From: Kamptonema sp. UHCC 0994
GTDB taxonomy: Bacteria > Cyanobacteriota > Cyanobacteriia > Cyanobacteriales > Microcoleaceae
Direction of reading: 5' to 3'
Length of the DNA stretch: 64,000 nt
Assembly (NCBI RefSeq): GCF_029167235.1
Contig: NZ_JARFTR010000065.1
Span: 1 to 64,000 of the forward strand
Part shown: one piece after another, positions 41,404-51,887 of the stretch
How the letters are laid out: every line of letters begins with the position of its first letter
Numbering within the stretch: position 1 is the first letter of the stretch
Program-made: the position numbers and the translations under genes
Notes under the pieces: model-generated
The model's input: the letters and a program-made list of their open reading frames with translations, nothing else
Databases searched by the model: none
Told to the model about the DNA's origin: nothing

Positions 41404-44400
41404 TAATAATTCCTCCGATCGACTTGAGTGACTTGAGCGAGTAACTTACTAAAATCTTTGTGGCTGATTTTGGCTGCGGGAAAGTCTGAAGGCGTGTAGC
41501 CATCGGCATCTTGTGACTGGCCGCCGGCGATGAGTTCCCGTGCAGCTTCCAGAAAAGCCTGAGCCAAGTTCAGGACTGTATCGCGCTGGTGTACGTTCTC
41601 GCTGTACGTCCACTCCAGACACATTTGACCGCCAGTAACAAAGGCGGATATCTGTAGGAGGTGGGCGCGAGTACCGCGCGGACTGCGATCGCCAACCTTA
41701 AACTCGCGGTTAAGCTTAAACAGAGAAGATTGAGGCAAACTATCTTCAAACTGACCGAGATAAAGGAAAACTACTTCTGCTTGGGGAAGCGCTGCCAATT
41801 TCGAGGCGATTGCCGAATCCCCGCTCAAGTAGCGCAGCGCCCCGTAGCCAATACCCTCATTAGGAATCCGTCGCAGTTGTTCCTTAACCGCCTTCAGCGT
41901 CTCTACTGGACTGTCAGATTCCCCTAACTCCAAAACTACCGGAGCCATAGTAGTAAACCAGCCCACAGTCCGCGATAAATCAACGCCTTCAAAAATTACC
42001 TCCCGGCCGCGCCCTTCCAAATCGAGCACCAGCGACGGTATCCCTGTCCAGCGGGCAAAAGCCTTTACCACAGCAGCCAGCAGCACGTCTTGAACCTGAG
42101 CGCGGTAAACTGTTGGCACTTCCTGCAAAAGTGCCTGAGTCTCTGCGGCGCTGAGCACCGCTGACACCGTTTGAGCCGAGGCGACAGTATTCGCACCACC
42201 CGCATAGTCCACCGGCAAGGAGAATACTTGAGTGCGGTCTGCCAGCCAGTAGTCCAACTCTGCTTGTAATTTTTCTGACTGAACCCAGTTTTTTAATTGT
42301 TCTGCCCATTGTTTAAAGGCAGTTGTCTTAAGCGGAAGTTGAACCGCTTTACCCTGCGCGAGTTGCTGATAAAACGTCTGAAAATCTTCGAGCAAAATTC
42401 GCCAAGATGCAGCATCTACGGCTAGATGATGGATAACAATTAGTAGGAGATTGGGCCGACTCGCACCTCGATCGAACAAACCAACCCGCACCAGGGGCCC
42501 AGTTGTCAAATTTAAGCTGGCTTGCAATTCTGCTACGGCTGTTTCTAGAGCGAATTTTTGGTCAATTGCTGATAACGATGACAGATCCCTTCGCGTTAAT
42601 TCCACAACTAAATCATCAGCGCAACTGATTTGTTGCCAACCTGATTCAGAGCGCGTAAATCTCAGGCGGAGGGCATCATGGTGGTTCAGTAATTGCTGAA
42701 AAGTCTGCTCTAACAAACTTGGATCGAGAGGTTGGATCGCCTCCAACAAAACTGACTGATTCCAGTGATGCGGATCGGGCTGATTTTGTGCAAAAAACCA
42801 GTGCTGAATTGGTGTTAGAGGCAGTGCTCCAGTTACTAAACCTTGTTCGGCTTGACTGATATTTGTGCCGGCGACTGCTGCTAACTCCGCGATCGTTTGG
42901 CGCTCGAAAATTAGTTTGCTACTCAGTTGAATACCAGCTTTACTCGCTCTAGCAATCAACTGAATGCTGAGAACTGAATCCCCGCCCAACTCAAAAAAGT
43001 TATCGTGAATGCCCACTGCTTCAATACCAAGTAATTTTTGCCAGATGTCGGCAAGTGTTTGCTCAATTTGATTTGTGGGAGCAACATAATTATTGTTGAG
43101 TTGAGGTCGCGGATGAGTTGGTTGAGAGCGGCGATAATTCTCTACTTTTTCTAGGAAACTAGATACTGTAGACGGAGCATTTTCATACTCAATTCGGGCT
43201 TGAAAATCTTCCGGTGACACTATTACTTGCGGCAGAGAATTGCCAAGTATGCGATTAAAAGCATTAACACCTTCCTCAGATGACATTCCTTCTTTTAAGG
43301 CTGTTTTTGTTTCGAGATTAAGTCGGCGCAATGTGTCTACTGACATCCCCACTTCTCGCCAAGTACCCCAGTTAATAGATACGGTGAAAGTACCATTTCT
43401 GGAATTATTTTTGCGAGCGAAAGCATCAAGAAAAGCATTAGCCGCGCAATAGTCTACCCGTCCAGGGCCGCCTAAAAGCGATCGGCATGACGAACAGAGT
43501 ACAAAAAAATCTAGCTGGCTTTCTTTAAAGATTGCCTCTAGGACTTGCGTTCCTTTAATTTTAGATGCAAAACTATTTGCTACCATCTCTGGTGTTTGCC
43601 TTTGAATTAATCCGCCGCCAGCAATTCCTGCTGCATGAATTACACCCTTAATCTCGCCAAAATGCTCAACTGCTTGCGCGATCGCAGACCGCATTTCTTC
43701 TTCATTGGCAACATCAGCACTGCAAACTAAAACTTCAGCACCTAATTCTTCTAATGCCTGCACTTTGCGAATTTTGTGGCTAATCTTATCATCATTATTG
43801 TGAGTAATTAGCCATTGTTTCCACTCTGCTCGATCGGGAATAGTAGAACGCCCGATCAAAATTAGTTTTGCCCGTACCGCCTTAGCAAGATATTCTGCTA
43901 GCGCTCCGCCAATGCCTCCAAGTCCACCCGATATTAGATAAACTCCGCCTTCCCTTAACCGCGCTTTCTCAATGTTTGTTTCCTCAAAGCGGACTGATTC
44001 AAAAGTTTGTACCCAGCGATGTTTGCCCCGATAAGCAATACATAAACCGTGTGATTTTGCAAGAAATTCTTCTAAAATTTGTTCTATTAATTGACAATTA
44101 CTAACAGAAAATTTTGCACTTTTTCCGTCTGTATTCTCTGCGCCTATTGGCTTGGTTTTAAATTCATTTTGCCTAAGTATTATTGTCCCTTCTATTCCAG
44201 ACTTTGGACGAGAAGGAATAACAATATCAACAGTACAACAAGTGATATTCGGATATTCTTGGGGAATAACTTTGCACGGCCCTAAAACAGTGACTTGTTC
44301 AGGAAATAATTCCTCATCTCCGGTCACGTCGTGTATGTTACTTGTGACGACTAAGAAATCGACCGGATTGCTAATTTCGTGTTTTTCTAAAGCTTGTGCT

Positions 44401-47400
44401 AGGAATAGTAGGCTGTAAAAACCTAAATTTTTAGTTGCTTCAATCCGCGTTTGCTCATCAGGTGCGATGCTCCAAAAATGGGCAATATGCCAAGAGCACT
44501 TTGCGATCGCCTTTGACCTCTGGTGCTGCGCCTGGATTTCTGCAAGTAAAGTGTCGTAGTCATCCCGCCGTTGAGGATTAATGGCGTAGGCGCGATCGCC
44601 CAAAATAGTAAACTCTTTGCCAGCAGTTATAGTCAGGACTTTTTTGCCCTCAACTTCCAAGCGTTTGACAACTTCGGCTCCGATCCCGCCAGCATCAATA
44701 AAAACTAGCCAGCATGATTTTTGTTCTGATTCCGGCGCAATAGATCGCCCTCTCTGAGGCAGAGGAGAACGCTTCCAAGAAGGTAGATAAAACCAATCTG
44801 CAAGATCCGGCTTTTTCTCTAACTTAGTTTGCAGATCGCTGTCATTTCCGCCTTTCAAATAGGGTTCGATCCAGTAACGTTGACGCTCAAATGGATAAGT
44901 CGGTAGGGGGATGCGGGAGCGCTGTTCGTGGGTATAAAAACTCGGCCAGTCAATCTCAACTCCTGTTAGCCACAATCGGCCTAGCGCCTTCAGCAAGAAT
45001 GCGATATCTGATTGTTGCTCATTTGGGTGGCGCATGGAAGTTACGATCGCGCGATCACGCACTTGATGCTGTTGAGCGCAGGTACTCAAAACCCGTCCTG
45101 GCCCGACTTCCAGCAGAATTCGCTCTGGCTCTTGCAGCAGTTCAGCAATGCCATCACTAAAGCGTACTGTTTGCCGCAGATGTTGTACCCAATAATTCTG
45201 ATCGGTGGCTTCATTGACTGCGATCCAAGTGCCGGTAACGTTGGAAATAAAAGGAATTTGGGGCGGTGTCAGTTTGACTTTTTTTACTTCCTCTGCGAAC
45301 AGTTCCAAAATGGGATCGGTCATCTGGGAATGAAAGGCATGAGAGGTATGCAAGCGCCGGCAGTCTACACCGCGCTCTGCTAAACGATTTTCTAGGCCAT
45401 TGACAGCACCGAAGGAACCTGAAACTACGCAGGAAGACGGCGCATTGCTGGCAGCTAGAGATAGTTCTGCATTGAGTAGCGATCGCACTTCTGCCTCTGG
45501 AAGCGAAATAGACAGCATCGCACCAGCGGGTAGTTGCTGCATCAGCCGGCCTCGAATTGCTACCAGTTCCAGCGCGGATTCCAAGGAAAACACCCCCGCA
45601 AGACAGGCGGCTACATACTCGCCGATGCTGTGACCGATCGCAGCCACTGGCTGCACCCCCCAGGCTATCCACAATTGAGCCAAGGCGTATTCAATTACAA
45701 ACAAAGCCGGCTGAGCAAGATAAGTTTGTTTAAGCTGTTCAGCAGCCGTTTCTGCTTCTGCTTCAGTGGGATAAAGCAGCGATCGCAAATCGAAATTGAG
45801 GTGAGGTTTAAGCAGTTCCGAACAGCGATCGATTTGTTGGCGAAATATTGATTCGGTTTGATAAAGTTCCCGACCCATGTTGATATACTGAACTCCTTGA
45901 CCGGGAAACATAAACGCGATCGCGCGGTTGCACGGTTCTTGGTAGTGCGTCAAAACTTGTTGCGGTTCCAGGGTTTCCAGCGTTTTCACTGCACCATCGA
46001 CGTTCTGGCAAATAGCGATTCGGCGGTGGTTAAAAGTTCGCCGGCCAATTTGTAGGGTGTAAGCGACATCAGCGAGAGTGCGATCGGGCTTTTGTTTGAG
46101 GTACAAAGTGAGATTAGCTGTAGCTGCATCCAGCGCCGATTCCGTTTTGGCAGAAAGTACCAACAACTGCCAAGGGCGGGAAACTTCGGAAACTTCGACT
46201 GTGGGCGCTTCTTTGAGAATAACGTGAGCATTTGTGCCACCAATGCCAAAGGAACTGACACCGGCCAGGCGCGATCGCTCTGCTTTCCACTCGGATAGAG
46301 AACTGTTGACGTAGAAGGGGCTGTTAGCAAAATCAATTTCGGGATTCGGCTGTTGGAAATGTAAGCTGGGTGGTATCTGCTTGTGTTTGAGAGCCAGAAC
46401 TGTTTTCATTAAGCCAGCAACGCCTGCTGCTGCGCCTAGATGTCCGATATTAGTTTTGACTGAACCAATCGCACAAAAGCCTTTTTTGTTGGTACGAAGT
46501 GAGAAAGCTTGCGTCAGAGCGGCAATTTCCACCGGATCGCCTAAAGCAGTGCCGGTGCCGTGAGCTTCGATGTAACTAATGGCTTCAGGATCGATACCTG
46601 CTATGGCTTGAGCTTCTGCGATCGCTTTCGCTTGACCCTCAACGCTAGGGGCTGTATAACCAATTTTTAAAGAGCCGTCATTATTGATAGCAGAACCCAT
46701 GATGGTTGCATGAATGCGATCGCCAGCTTCTAAAGCATCTTTTAATCGCTTTAAAACTACAATTCCGACACCGCTACCGCCAACAGTTCCCCTAGCTTTG
46801 GCATCAAAAGCTCGGCAATGTCCATCGGGAGATAAAATTCCCTCTTCTTGATATAAATAGCCTGCTTTCTGCGGTACAGAAACGGAAACACCGCCGGCCA
46901 ATACCATATCGCATTCGCCAAATAATAAGCTTTGACAAGCTAAGTGGACTGCAACTAATGAAGTGGAACAAGCAGTTTGAATGGTGATGCCCGATCCTTG
47001 GAGGTTTAATTTATAGGCGGCTCGTGTAGTCAGCAAATCCTGATGATTGCCGAATTTAATTCGATCGAGTCCAACTGTGGCTAACAAGTCAGGGTTAGCA
47101 AAAAGATTGAACAATAAGTAGGTGTTGACACTTGCACCTGCATAAATACCAATTCGACCTTGATAAGTGTCAGTATTGTAGCCGGCATTTTCCAGAGCTT
47201 CCCAAGCAGACTCTAAGAAAATCCGGGATTGCGGGTCCATAATTTCTGCTTCTCTGGGAGAGTAGCCGAAGAATGAAGCATCAAAGGATTCTATGTCTTC
47301 GAGTACGGCTGTTGCTTTAACGTAATTGGGATTTTTCAGCAGATTTTTGTCTATATTTTGCAGTTCTGCATCTGAAAAGAATGAGATTGATTCAACACCA

Positions 47401-47510
47401 TTTTGCAAATTTTGCCAAAATTCATCGAGGTTTCTGGCTTGGGGGAAACGGCCCGCCATGCCAACGATCGCTATTTCATTAATATTGTCAATTGTTTCTA
47501 AGTTTGTCAT
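41403..47510 (-). CDS. Hybrid PKS module: KS-AT-KR-ACP-E
   Basis: A 2035-aa protein (ATG at 47510; a TTG three codons upstream is less likely). KS: TACSTS (about residue 180), EAHGTGT and KTNIGH, all catalytic residues present. AT: GHSIGE (about 626) and SHAFH (about 723), a malonate-type motif. KR: GGLGGIGG (about 1198) and the Ser-Tyr-Asn residues in SSCRSLLGGPGRVDYCAAN. The carrier has GGDSVLSIQ (about 1509), a form usually found before epimerisation domains. The C-terminal ~430 residues are indeed an E-type domain: PLTPIQHWFF, HHLAVDAASWRIL (about 1695), VGWFTTMAPV and FLYLGQF. An epimerisation domain after a ketide carrier is unusual. Confidence 0.9.
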   Translation of the reverse strand: MTNLETIDNINEIAIVGMAGRFPQARNLDEFWQNLQNGVESISFFSDAELQNIDKNLLKNPNYVKATAVLEDIESFDASFFGYSPREAEIMDPQSRIFLESAWEALENAGYNTDTYQGRIGIYAGASVNTYLLFNLFANPDLLATVGLDRIKFGNHQDLLTTRAAYKLNLQGSGITIQTACSTSLVAVHLACQSLLFGECDMVLAGGVSVSVPQKAGYLYQEEGILSPDGHCRAFDAKARGTVGGSGVGIVVLKRLKDALEAGDRIHATIMGSAINNDGSLKIGYTAPSVEGQAKAIAEAQAIAGIDPEAISYIEAHGTGTALGDPVEIAALTQAFSLRTNKKGFCAIGSVKTNIGHLGAAAGVAGLMKTVLALKHKQIPPSLHFQQPNPEIDFANSPFYVNSSLSEWKAERSRLAGVSSFGIGGTNAHVILKEAPTVEVSEVSRPWQLLVLSAKTESALDAATANLTLYLKQKPDRTLADVAYTLQIGRRTFNHRRIAICQNVDGAVKTLETLEPQQVLTHYQEPCNRAIAFMFPGQGVQYINMGRELYQTESIFRQQIDRCSELLKPHLNFDLRSLLYPTEAEAETAAEQLKQTYLAQPALFVIEYALAQLWIAWGVQPVAAIGHSIGEYVAACLAGVFSLESALELVAIRGRLMQQLPAGAMLSISLPEAEVRSLLNAELSLAASNAPSSCVVSGSFGAVNGLENRLAERGVDCRRLHTSHAFHSQMTDPILELFAEEVKKVKLTPPQIPFISNVTGTWIAVNEATDQNYWVQHLRQTVRFSDGIAELLQEPERILLEVGPGRVLSTCAQQHQVRDRAIVTSMRHPNEQQSDIAFLLKALGRLWLTGVEIDWPSFYTHEQRSRIPLPTYPFERQRYWIEPYLKGGNDSDLQTKLEKKPDLADWFYLPSWKRSPLPQRGRSIAPESEQKSCWLVFIDAGGIGAEVVKRLEVEGKKVLTITAGKEFTILGDRAYAINPQRRDDYDTLLAEIQAQHQRSKAIAKCSWHIAHFWSIAPDEQTRIEATKNLGFYSLLFLAQALEKHEISNPVDFLVVTSNIHDVTGDEELFPEQVTVLGPCKVIPQEYPNITCCTVDIVIPSRPKSGIEGTIILRQNEFKTKPIGAENTDGKSAKFSVSNCQLIEQILEEFLAKSHGLCIAYRGKHRWVQTFESVRFEETNIEKARLREGGVYLISGGLGGIGGALAEYLAKAVRAKLILIGRSTIPDRAEWKQWLITHNNDDKISHKIRKVQALEELGAEVLVCSADVANEEEMRSAIAQAVEHFGEIKGVIHAAGIAGGGLIQRQTPEMVANSFASKIKGTQVLEAIFKESQLDFFVLCSSCRSLLGGPGRVDYCAANAFLDAFARKNNSRNGTFTVSINWGTWREVGMSVDTLRRLNLETKTALKEGMSSEEGVNAFNRILGNSLPQVIVSPEDFQARIEYENAPSTVSSFLEKVENYRRSQPTHPRPQLNNNYVAPTNQIEQTLADIWQKLLGIEAVGIHDNFFELGGDSVLSIQLIARASKAGIQLSSKLIFERQTIAELAAVAGTNISQAEQGLVTGALPLTPIQHWFFAQNQPDPHHWNQSVLLEAIQPLDPSLLEQTFQQLLNHHDALRLRFTRSESGWQQISCADDLVVELTRRDLSSLSAIDQKFALETAVAELQASLNLTTGPLVRVGLFDRGASRPNLLLIVIHHLAVDAASWRILLEDFQTFYQQLAQGKAVQLPLKTTAFKQWAEQLKNWVQSEKLQAELDYWLADRTQVFSLPVDYAGGANTVASAQTVSAVLSAAETQALLQEVPTVYRAQVQDVLLAAVVKAFARWTGIPSLVLDLEGRGREVIFEGVDLSRTVGWFTTMAPVVLELGESDSPVETLKAVKEQLRRIPNEGIGYGALRYLSGDSAIASKLAALPQAEVVFLYLGQFEDSLPQSSLFKLNREFKVGDRSPRGTRAHLLQISAFVTGGQMCLEWTYSENVHQRDTVLNLAQAFLEAARELIAGGQSQDADGYTPSDFPAAKISHKDFSKLLAQVTQVDRRNY

Positions 47511-47555
47511 TTTGTTCAATTGTTTCTAGGTTGGTAATTTTGTTTTAACCGCAGA

Positions 47556-50500
47556 TTAGCGTAGATATTTTCTAGATTGCCTTTGTTGTTTGATTAATTC
47601 TTTGCGAAGTTCGGCTCTTGCTTGGCTTTTATCGTCGAAAGCTGGCTGTAAATGTGGGTCTTGATTTAGATATTTAGCTAGAGAGTTGATAGTGGGATAC
47701 TTGAAAATTTCAGTGATTGAAATAGTCTGGTTAAAAACTCCTTGCAACTTACTATAAAGTTGGACGATGAGTAATGAATGACCGCCAAGATCGAAGAAGT
47801 TGTCGTGGATGCCAACGCGATCGAGGTGAAGCATTTCTTGCCAGATCGTCGCGATCGCGCGTTCTATTTCTGTCTGGGGTGCGACGTAAGCGGCTGCTAG
47901 TTCTGGGCGCAGACAATCGGGAACCGGGAGCGATCGCCGATCTACCTTGCCGTTGGCTGTTAGCGGTAAACTTTTCAACAGCACAAAGGCTGAGGGCATC
48001 ATATATTCGGGCAAACGCTGTCGCAGAAAGCTTTGCAGGTCATTCGTAGCTGGGGATGCACAGCGATCGCTATCAAGGACGACGTAAGCAACTAGACGCT
48101 GGTTGCCCGGTTCATCCTCTCTAAGTGAGGCGATCGCCTGTCTCACTTGTGGATGTTGACTCAGCACTGTCTCAATTTCTCCTAACTCAATACGGAAGCC
48201 GCGAATTTTTACTTGGTGGTCAACTCGCCCCAAAAATTCTAGATTGCCGTCGGGTAAGTAGCGAACCGAGTCCCCAGTTTTATACAACCGCTCTCCGCTG
48301 ACAAAGGGGTTAGCAATGAACCGTTCTGCTTGTTCTGCGGCCCGGTTCAGATAGCCCCGCGCTAAGCCTGCTCCGCCGATGTATAACTCACCTGGTACAC
48401 CGATGGGTACGGGTTGGCGATGCCGATCTAGCACATAGGTGTAGCAATTGGGCAACGCGCGTCCCAGGGGCACCGTCTGGGAATGCCTGCTCTGGACTGT
48501 AAAGGTTGTTGTACCTACAGTGGTTTCTGTCGGCCCGTAGTGATTGAGGATGCGACAGTTTGGCGCGTGCTGCTGGATCTGGCAAATCAATTCCCAATTA
48601 GCGGCTTCACCGCCTAGAACTAAGCACTTGCGGGGTAAAATTTGTTCTGGAGGGGCAGCGGCGAGGAGGGCGGCGAGGTGAGAAGGCACAATTTTGAGGC
48701 AGTCGATCGCATGGCGGTTAAAGTATTCTGCGAGGGCGGCGGGGTCATTTGTGCGCTCGGAGGATACTATGTGCAAGCATCCTCCGGTACATAGAGAGGG
48801 AAAGATCGCTGTGTTGCCCAAGTCAGCGGCGAAGGTGGAAACAGTCGCGAAACTAGCGCCTGTTGGCAGTTCTAGTTTTTCGCAAATGCCGTTGAGGTAG
48901 TTGAGGAGTTGCCGATGTTCGACGGCTACGCCTTTGGGTTTACCAGTGGAGCCGGAAGTGAATAGCACATATACTAAGTTCTTGGTTGTTACTTCGCTGT
49001 TGGGATTTCGATCGGGAAGCTTGGCGATCGCATCCCAATCTGCGTCAAGACAGATTACTTGCGGCGGGCGATCGCTTAGGTTGGCGGCGAGATGTGTTTG
49101 GGTAAGCAACACTGGCGATCGCGCATCCTGCCACCGGAAAGCTAAGCTGGCGGATGGTAAGGCGGGATCTAGGGGTAGGTACGCGCCACCGGCTTTGAGG
49201 ATAGCCAGCAAGCCAACGATCGCATCTAGGGAGCGATCGGTGTACAGCGCTACCACAACGTCTGGCCCTACGCCCAGTTTTTGCAAGCGATCAGCTAAAC
49301 AATTAGCTTTTTTGTTTAACTCCTGGTAAGTTAGTTGCTGATTCTCAAAGACAATAGCAATGCGATCGGGTGTTTGTTCTACCTGTTGTTCAAATAGTTG
49401 GTGGATACATTGGTCATCTGGGAATTTAGGATTGGAGACTGGCGATTGGTTAAACTCGACTAGAATTTGATGGCGATCGCGATCGCTCAAAATTTCTAAC
49501 TCGCTAATGGGAGTTTCTGGTTCCCTAACCGTGCTTTCTAATAAAGTCTGAAATTGCCCTGCTAAGCGCGAGATATCCTCGATCTGAAATAAGCTTGAAT
49601 CGTAGTGGAACTCTGCATTTAGCAAGTCATTTTGCTGAATGCAGGAAAGTTTAACTTTGAATGGCTCCAAACAAAAGTATTGCTTGTCAATAGAAACAGA
49701 TAAATTTACATCTGAACGCTTTGCCAACTGTTCCTCAAATTCAAAACAAATGGGAAAGAATAACTCCCGATTTTTTTCAGTTAATTCTGTTCCTTGTTCC
49801 CAAGTAAAAGACTCTTGCCATTTGAAAGCTTCGCGTACCGACTCGCTAACTTGCTTCAGGTTCTCAGAGAATTTAAGTTTTTCTTCAAAATGACTGTAAA
49901 CAGGTAAATATTTGGCAAATAATCCTAAAGCTGACTCCAACTGTTCATAATTGCGACCCTCGCAATATGTGCCAACAACAATATCGGAATTACCAGTGAG
50001 CCGCCATAGTAAAACTAGCCAGCAAGTCAGAATAAATACAGCCGTTGAAATATTATGTTTTTGGGCAACACTTTCAATTTTAGCTACAACTTTAATATCG
50101 AGTTTTACGGCAATAAATTCCGGCTTAAATTCTACCTTTAACTCTGACTTTTTCTCATTAGGTAAGGATAAATCTACAAACTTTAACAGATTATTTTTGC
50201 GCCAATACTCTCTACCTATTTCTGCATCTGCTCCTTCAAAAAGTTCGTTTTGCCATTCCGCAATATCCGCATACTGCAAGGGTTGGTCACATAATTCTTT
50301 GCCGTGCAAATTTGAGTCATAAAAACGGCTGATTTCATGCACAAAATTTTTAACAGTAGCCCGATCTGCAACCAAGGCAGGCATTCCAACCAGTAACAGG
50401 TGCAAATCTTGGGAAAGAATAACCAGACAAATATCTAAAACAAAGCCACGCTCTAAGTCAAAAAGCCGACTGCTTACTTCAGCAAAAAGCGCCTCAACTT

Positions 50501-50804
50501 GAGCTGCTTGTAATTCAGGATCTTTACCACTTAAGTTGTAGTAAATAATCTTCGGCACGCTCTGATTATTGATGATTTGTAGCGGGAGTATCATTCCCTG
50601 TAAACATTGAAAGTTCGTGCGGAGAATTTCATAGTTACTGACAAGATTTTGCAAAGCTAATTCTAAGACTTTCAGATTGAGATTGCCTGCAATTTTAACA
50701 GCGAAAGTAGCGCGATAAGGTTGGTTAGATGCAGATTGCTGCAACATCCAAAGGCGCTTCTGCTGCGGTGAAATCCGAAATCCTTCTAGAAACTGTTCTT
50801 GCAT
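47556..50804 (-). CDS. NRPS: interface-A(Asp)-PCP
   Basis: A 1082-aa module. Residues 1-440 are a condensation-like domain with MPALVADR instead of HHxxxDG, so it is not catalytic and fits the interface class. The A domain (GSTGKPKG near 617) reads D-L-T-K-V-G-H-V-G-K by hand: aspartate. PCP serine in GGHSL (about 1008). There is no C domain of its own. The free C protein and free TauD hydroxylase just upstream supply condensation and beta-hydroxylation. The start at 50804 is chosen by a GGAGT site and by alignment to the paralogue MQNQIVEGFRISPQQKR at 35586. Confidence 0.88.
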   Translation of the reverse strand: MQEQFLEGFRISPQQKRLWMLQQSASNQPYRATFAVKIAGNLNLKVLELALQNLVSNYEILRTNFQCLQGMILPLQIINNQSVPKIIYYNLSGKDPELQAAQVEALFAEVSSRLFDLERGFVLDICLVILSQDLHLLLVGMPALVADRATVKNFVHEISRFYDSNLHGKELCDQPLQYADIAEWQNELFEGADAEIGREYWRKNNLLKFVDLSLPNEKKSELKVEFKPEFIAVKLDIKVVAKIESVAQKHNISTAVFILTCWLVLLWRLTGNSDIVVGTYCEGRNYEQLESALGLFAKYLPVYSHFEEKLKFSENLKQVSESVREAFKWQESFTWEQGTELTEKNRELFFPICFEFEEQLAKRSDVNLSVSIDKQYFCLEPFKVKLSCIQQNDLLNAEFHYDSSLFQIEDISRLAGQFQTLLESTVREPETPISELEILSDRDRHQILVEFNQSPVSNPKFPDDQCIHQLFEQQVEQTPDRIAIVFENQQLTYQELNKKANCLADRLQKLGVGPDVVVALYTDRSLDAIVGLLAILKAGGAYLPLDPALPSASLAFRWQDARSPVLLTQTHLAANLSDRPPQVICLDADWDAIAKLPDRNPNSEVTTKNLVYVLFTSGSTGKPKGVAVEHRQLLNYLNGICEKLELPTGASFATVSTFAADLGNTAIFPSLCTGGCLHIVSSERTNDPAALAEYFNRHAIDCLKIVPSHLAALLAAAPPEQILPRKCLVLGGEAANWELICQIQQHAPNCRILNHYGPTETTVGTTTFTVQSRHSQTVPLGRALPNCYTYVLDRHRQPVPIGVPGELYIGGAGLARGYLNRAAEQAERFIANPFVSGERLYKTGDSVRYLPDGNLEFLGRVDHQVKIRGFRIELGEIETVLSQHPQVRQAIASLREDEPGNQRLVAYVVLDSDRCASPATNDLQSFLRQRLPEYMMPSAFVLLKSLPLTANGKVDRRSLPVPDCLRPELAAAYVAPQTEIERAIATIWQEMLHLDRVGIHDNFFDLGGHSLLIVQLYSKLQGVFNQTISITEIFKYPTINSLAKYLNQDPHLQPAFDDKSQARAELRKELIKQQRQSRKYLR

Positions 50805-50832
50805 ATTTTTTACTCCATCCATCGCGTTTTTT

Positions 50833-51876
50833 TTACTGAGCTATAAAAGGTTCTGCCATCCCAACTACAACCTTCCGCAAGCCGGAAAAAGGCATTCTTC
50901 CATGAGCAGCTAGCATATTATCTAGCATTAATACATCTCCATCTTGCCAAGGGAAAATAACTGCTTCCTGCTGATACAATTCGCGAATTTCATCTAGCAC
51001 ATATTTTTCAATTTCAGAGCCATCACCATAATAAGCATTGCGCGGCAAATATTCCTCTGGAAGTGCTGAAAGCAGTATTTGACTTATCTCCTGTTCTAAA
51101 CTCGATACATGGAATAAATGAGCTTGATTGAACCACACTTTTTCACCTGTTTTAGGATGTGTAGCAACAGCTTGACAGACTTGGCGAGTTCTTAAATAAT
51201 TGTTGTCTTTCCACTCAAATTCAATGCCAGCTTTTCGGCAATAATTCTCTACTTCTAATTTGTTCTCTGTCTGAAAAACATTTTGCCATGTTAAGTCAAA
51301 TTGAGTATCATAATTTCGGACATACATAACCTGTTTTTCTATGAACTGCTCTTTGATTTTTTCATCTAGGCGCTGAAAAACTTTTCTGCTGTCAGCAATA
51401 GGCGTTTCTCCACCTGTTTCTGCTGACTTAATGCAGAAAAACCCTATCTTCATCGGCCAACTGCGAGAGTAGGCCATTTCGTTGTGCAAAGGAATAGATC
51501 GATCGGCTGGATATTCAGTTGAAGTATAGATTTTGCCACCAACTTGACTGCGTGGTGTTGAACGGTAAGAATAGTCTAGTAACTCGCCAGAAATCGCGCT
51601 GACTAACTGCTCGAATTCGGTTATTTCCCTGATGTCAAAATTCCGAAATAAAATACCACCATGTTGCCATAACCATGTCTCAATTTGTTGGCGATTATTT
51701 GCCGCCCAATCAACTAACTTTAGACCTTCTACGACAGGTTGAACTACTAATGGCAGTGGCTGTTTAGCCTGAAATAAATCAGTTTTAACTAGCTTAGTCT
51801 CCGATAGCTTGACTGTTTTTCGTGTTGCGCTGATTAGCGGGATGCTATTTGTTGTTTTCGACTCTATGTTAGTCAT
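50833..51876 (-). CDS. SyrP/TauD-like aspartyl beta-hydroxylase
   Basis: This 347-aa Fe(II)/2-oxoglutarate dioxygenase has the iron triad as HNE (LHNEMAYS, about residue 131) and the distal His in DNMLAAHGR, with Arg a few residues on for 2-oxoglutarate. Relatives such as SyrP hydroxylate Asp bound to a PCP. It resembles the C-terminal domain fused to the NRPS at 35755-41403. It lies between the free C protein and the interface-A(Asp)-PCP protein, so L-Asp on that PCP is the expected substrate, giving beta-hydroxyaspartate. Confidence 0.87.
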   Translation of the reverse strand: MTNIESKTTNSIPLISATRKTVKLSETKLVKTDLFQAKQPLPLVVQPVVEGLKLVDWAANNRQQIETWLWQHGGILFRNFDIREITEFEQLVSAISGELLDYSYRSTPRSQVGGKIYTSTEYPADRSIPLHNEMAYSRSWPMKIGFFCIKSAETGGETPIADSRKVFQRLDEKIKEQFIEKQVMYVRNYDTQFDLTWQNVFQTENKLEVENYCRKAGIEFEWKDNNYLRTRQVCQAVATHPKTGEKVWFNQAHLFHVSSLEQEISQILLSALPEEYLPRNAYYGDGSEIEKYVLDEIRELYQQEAVIFPWQDGDVLMLDNMLAAHGRMPFSGLRKVVVGMAEPFIAQ

Positions 51877-51887
51877 ATATTTGTTGC

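Noticed and set aside
44891-46336. Several 65-150 codon ORFs antisense to, or in other frames of, the PKS
   Set aside because: They are frame shadows of the conserved KS-AT coding sequence.
31171-50804. Adenylation domains with FAADLGN read as lacking the Asp235 carboxylate anchor
   Set aside because: Shifting the alignment by two residues to match FDLTVT of the Asn-type domain places the Asp correctly and gives normal Asp signatures.
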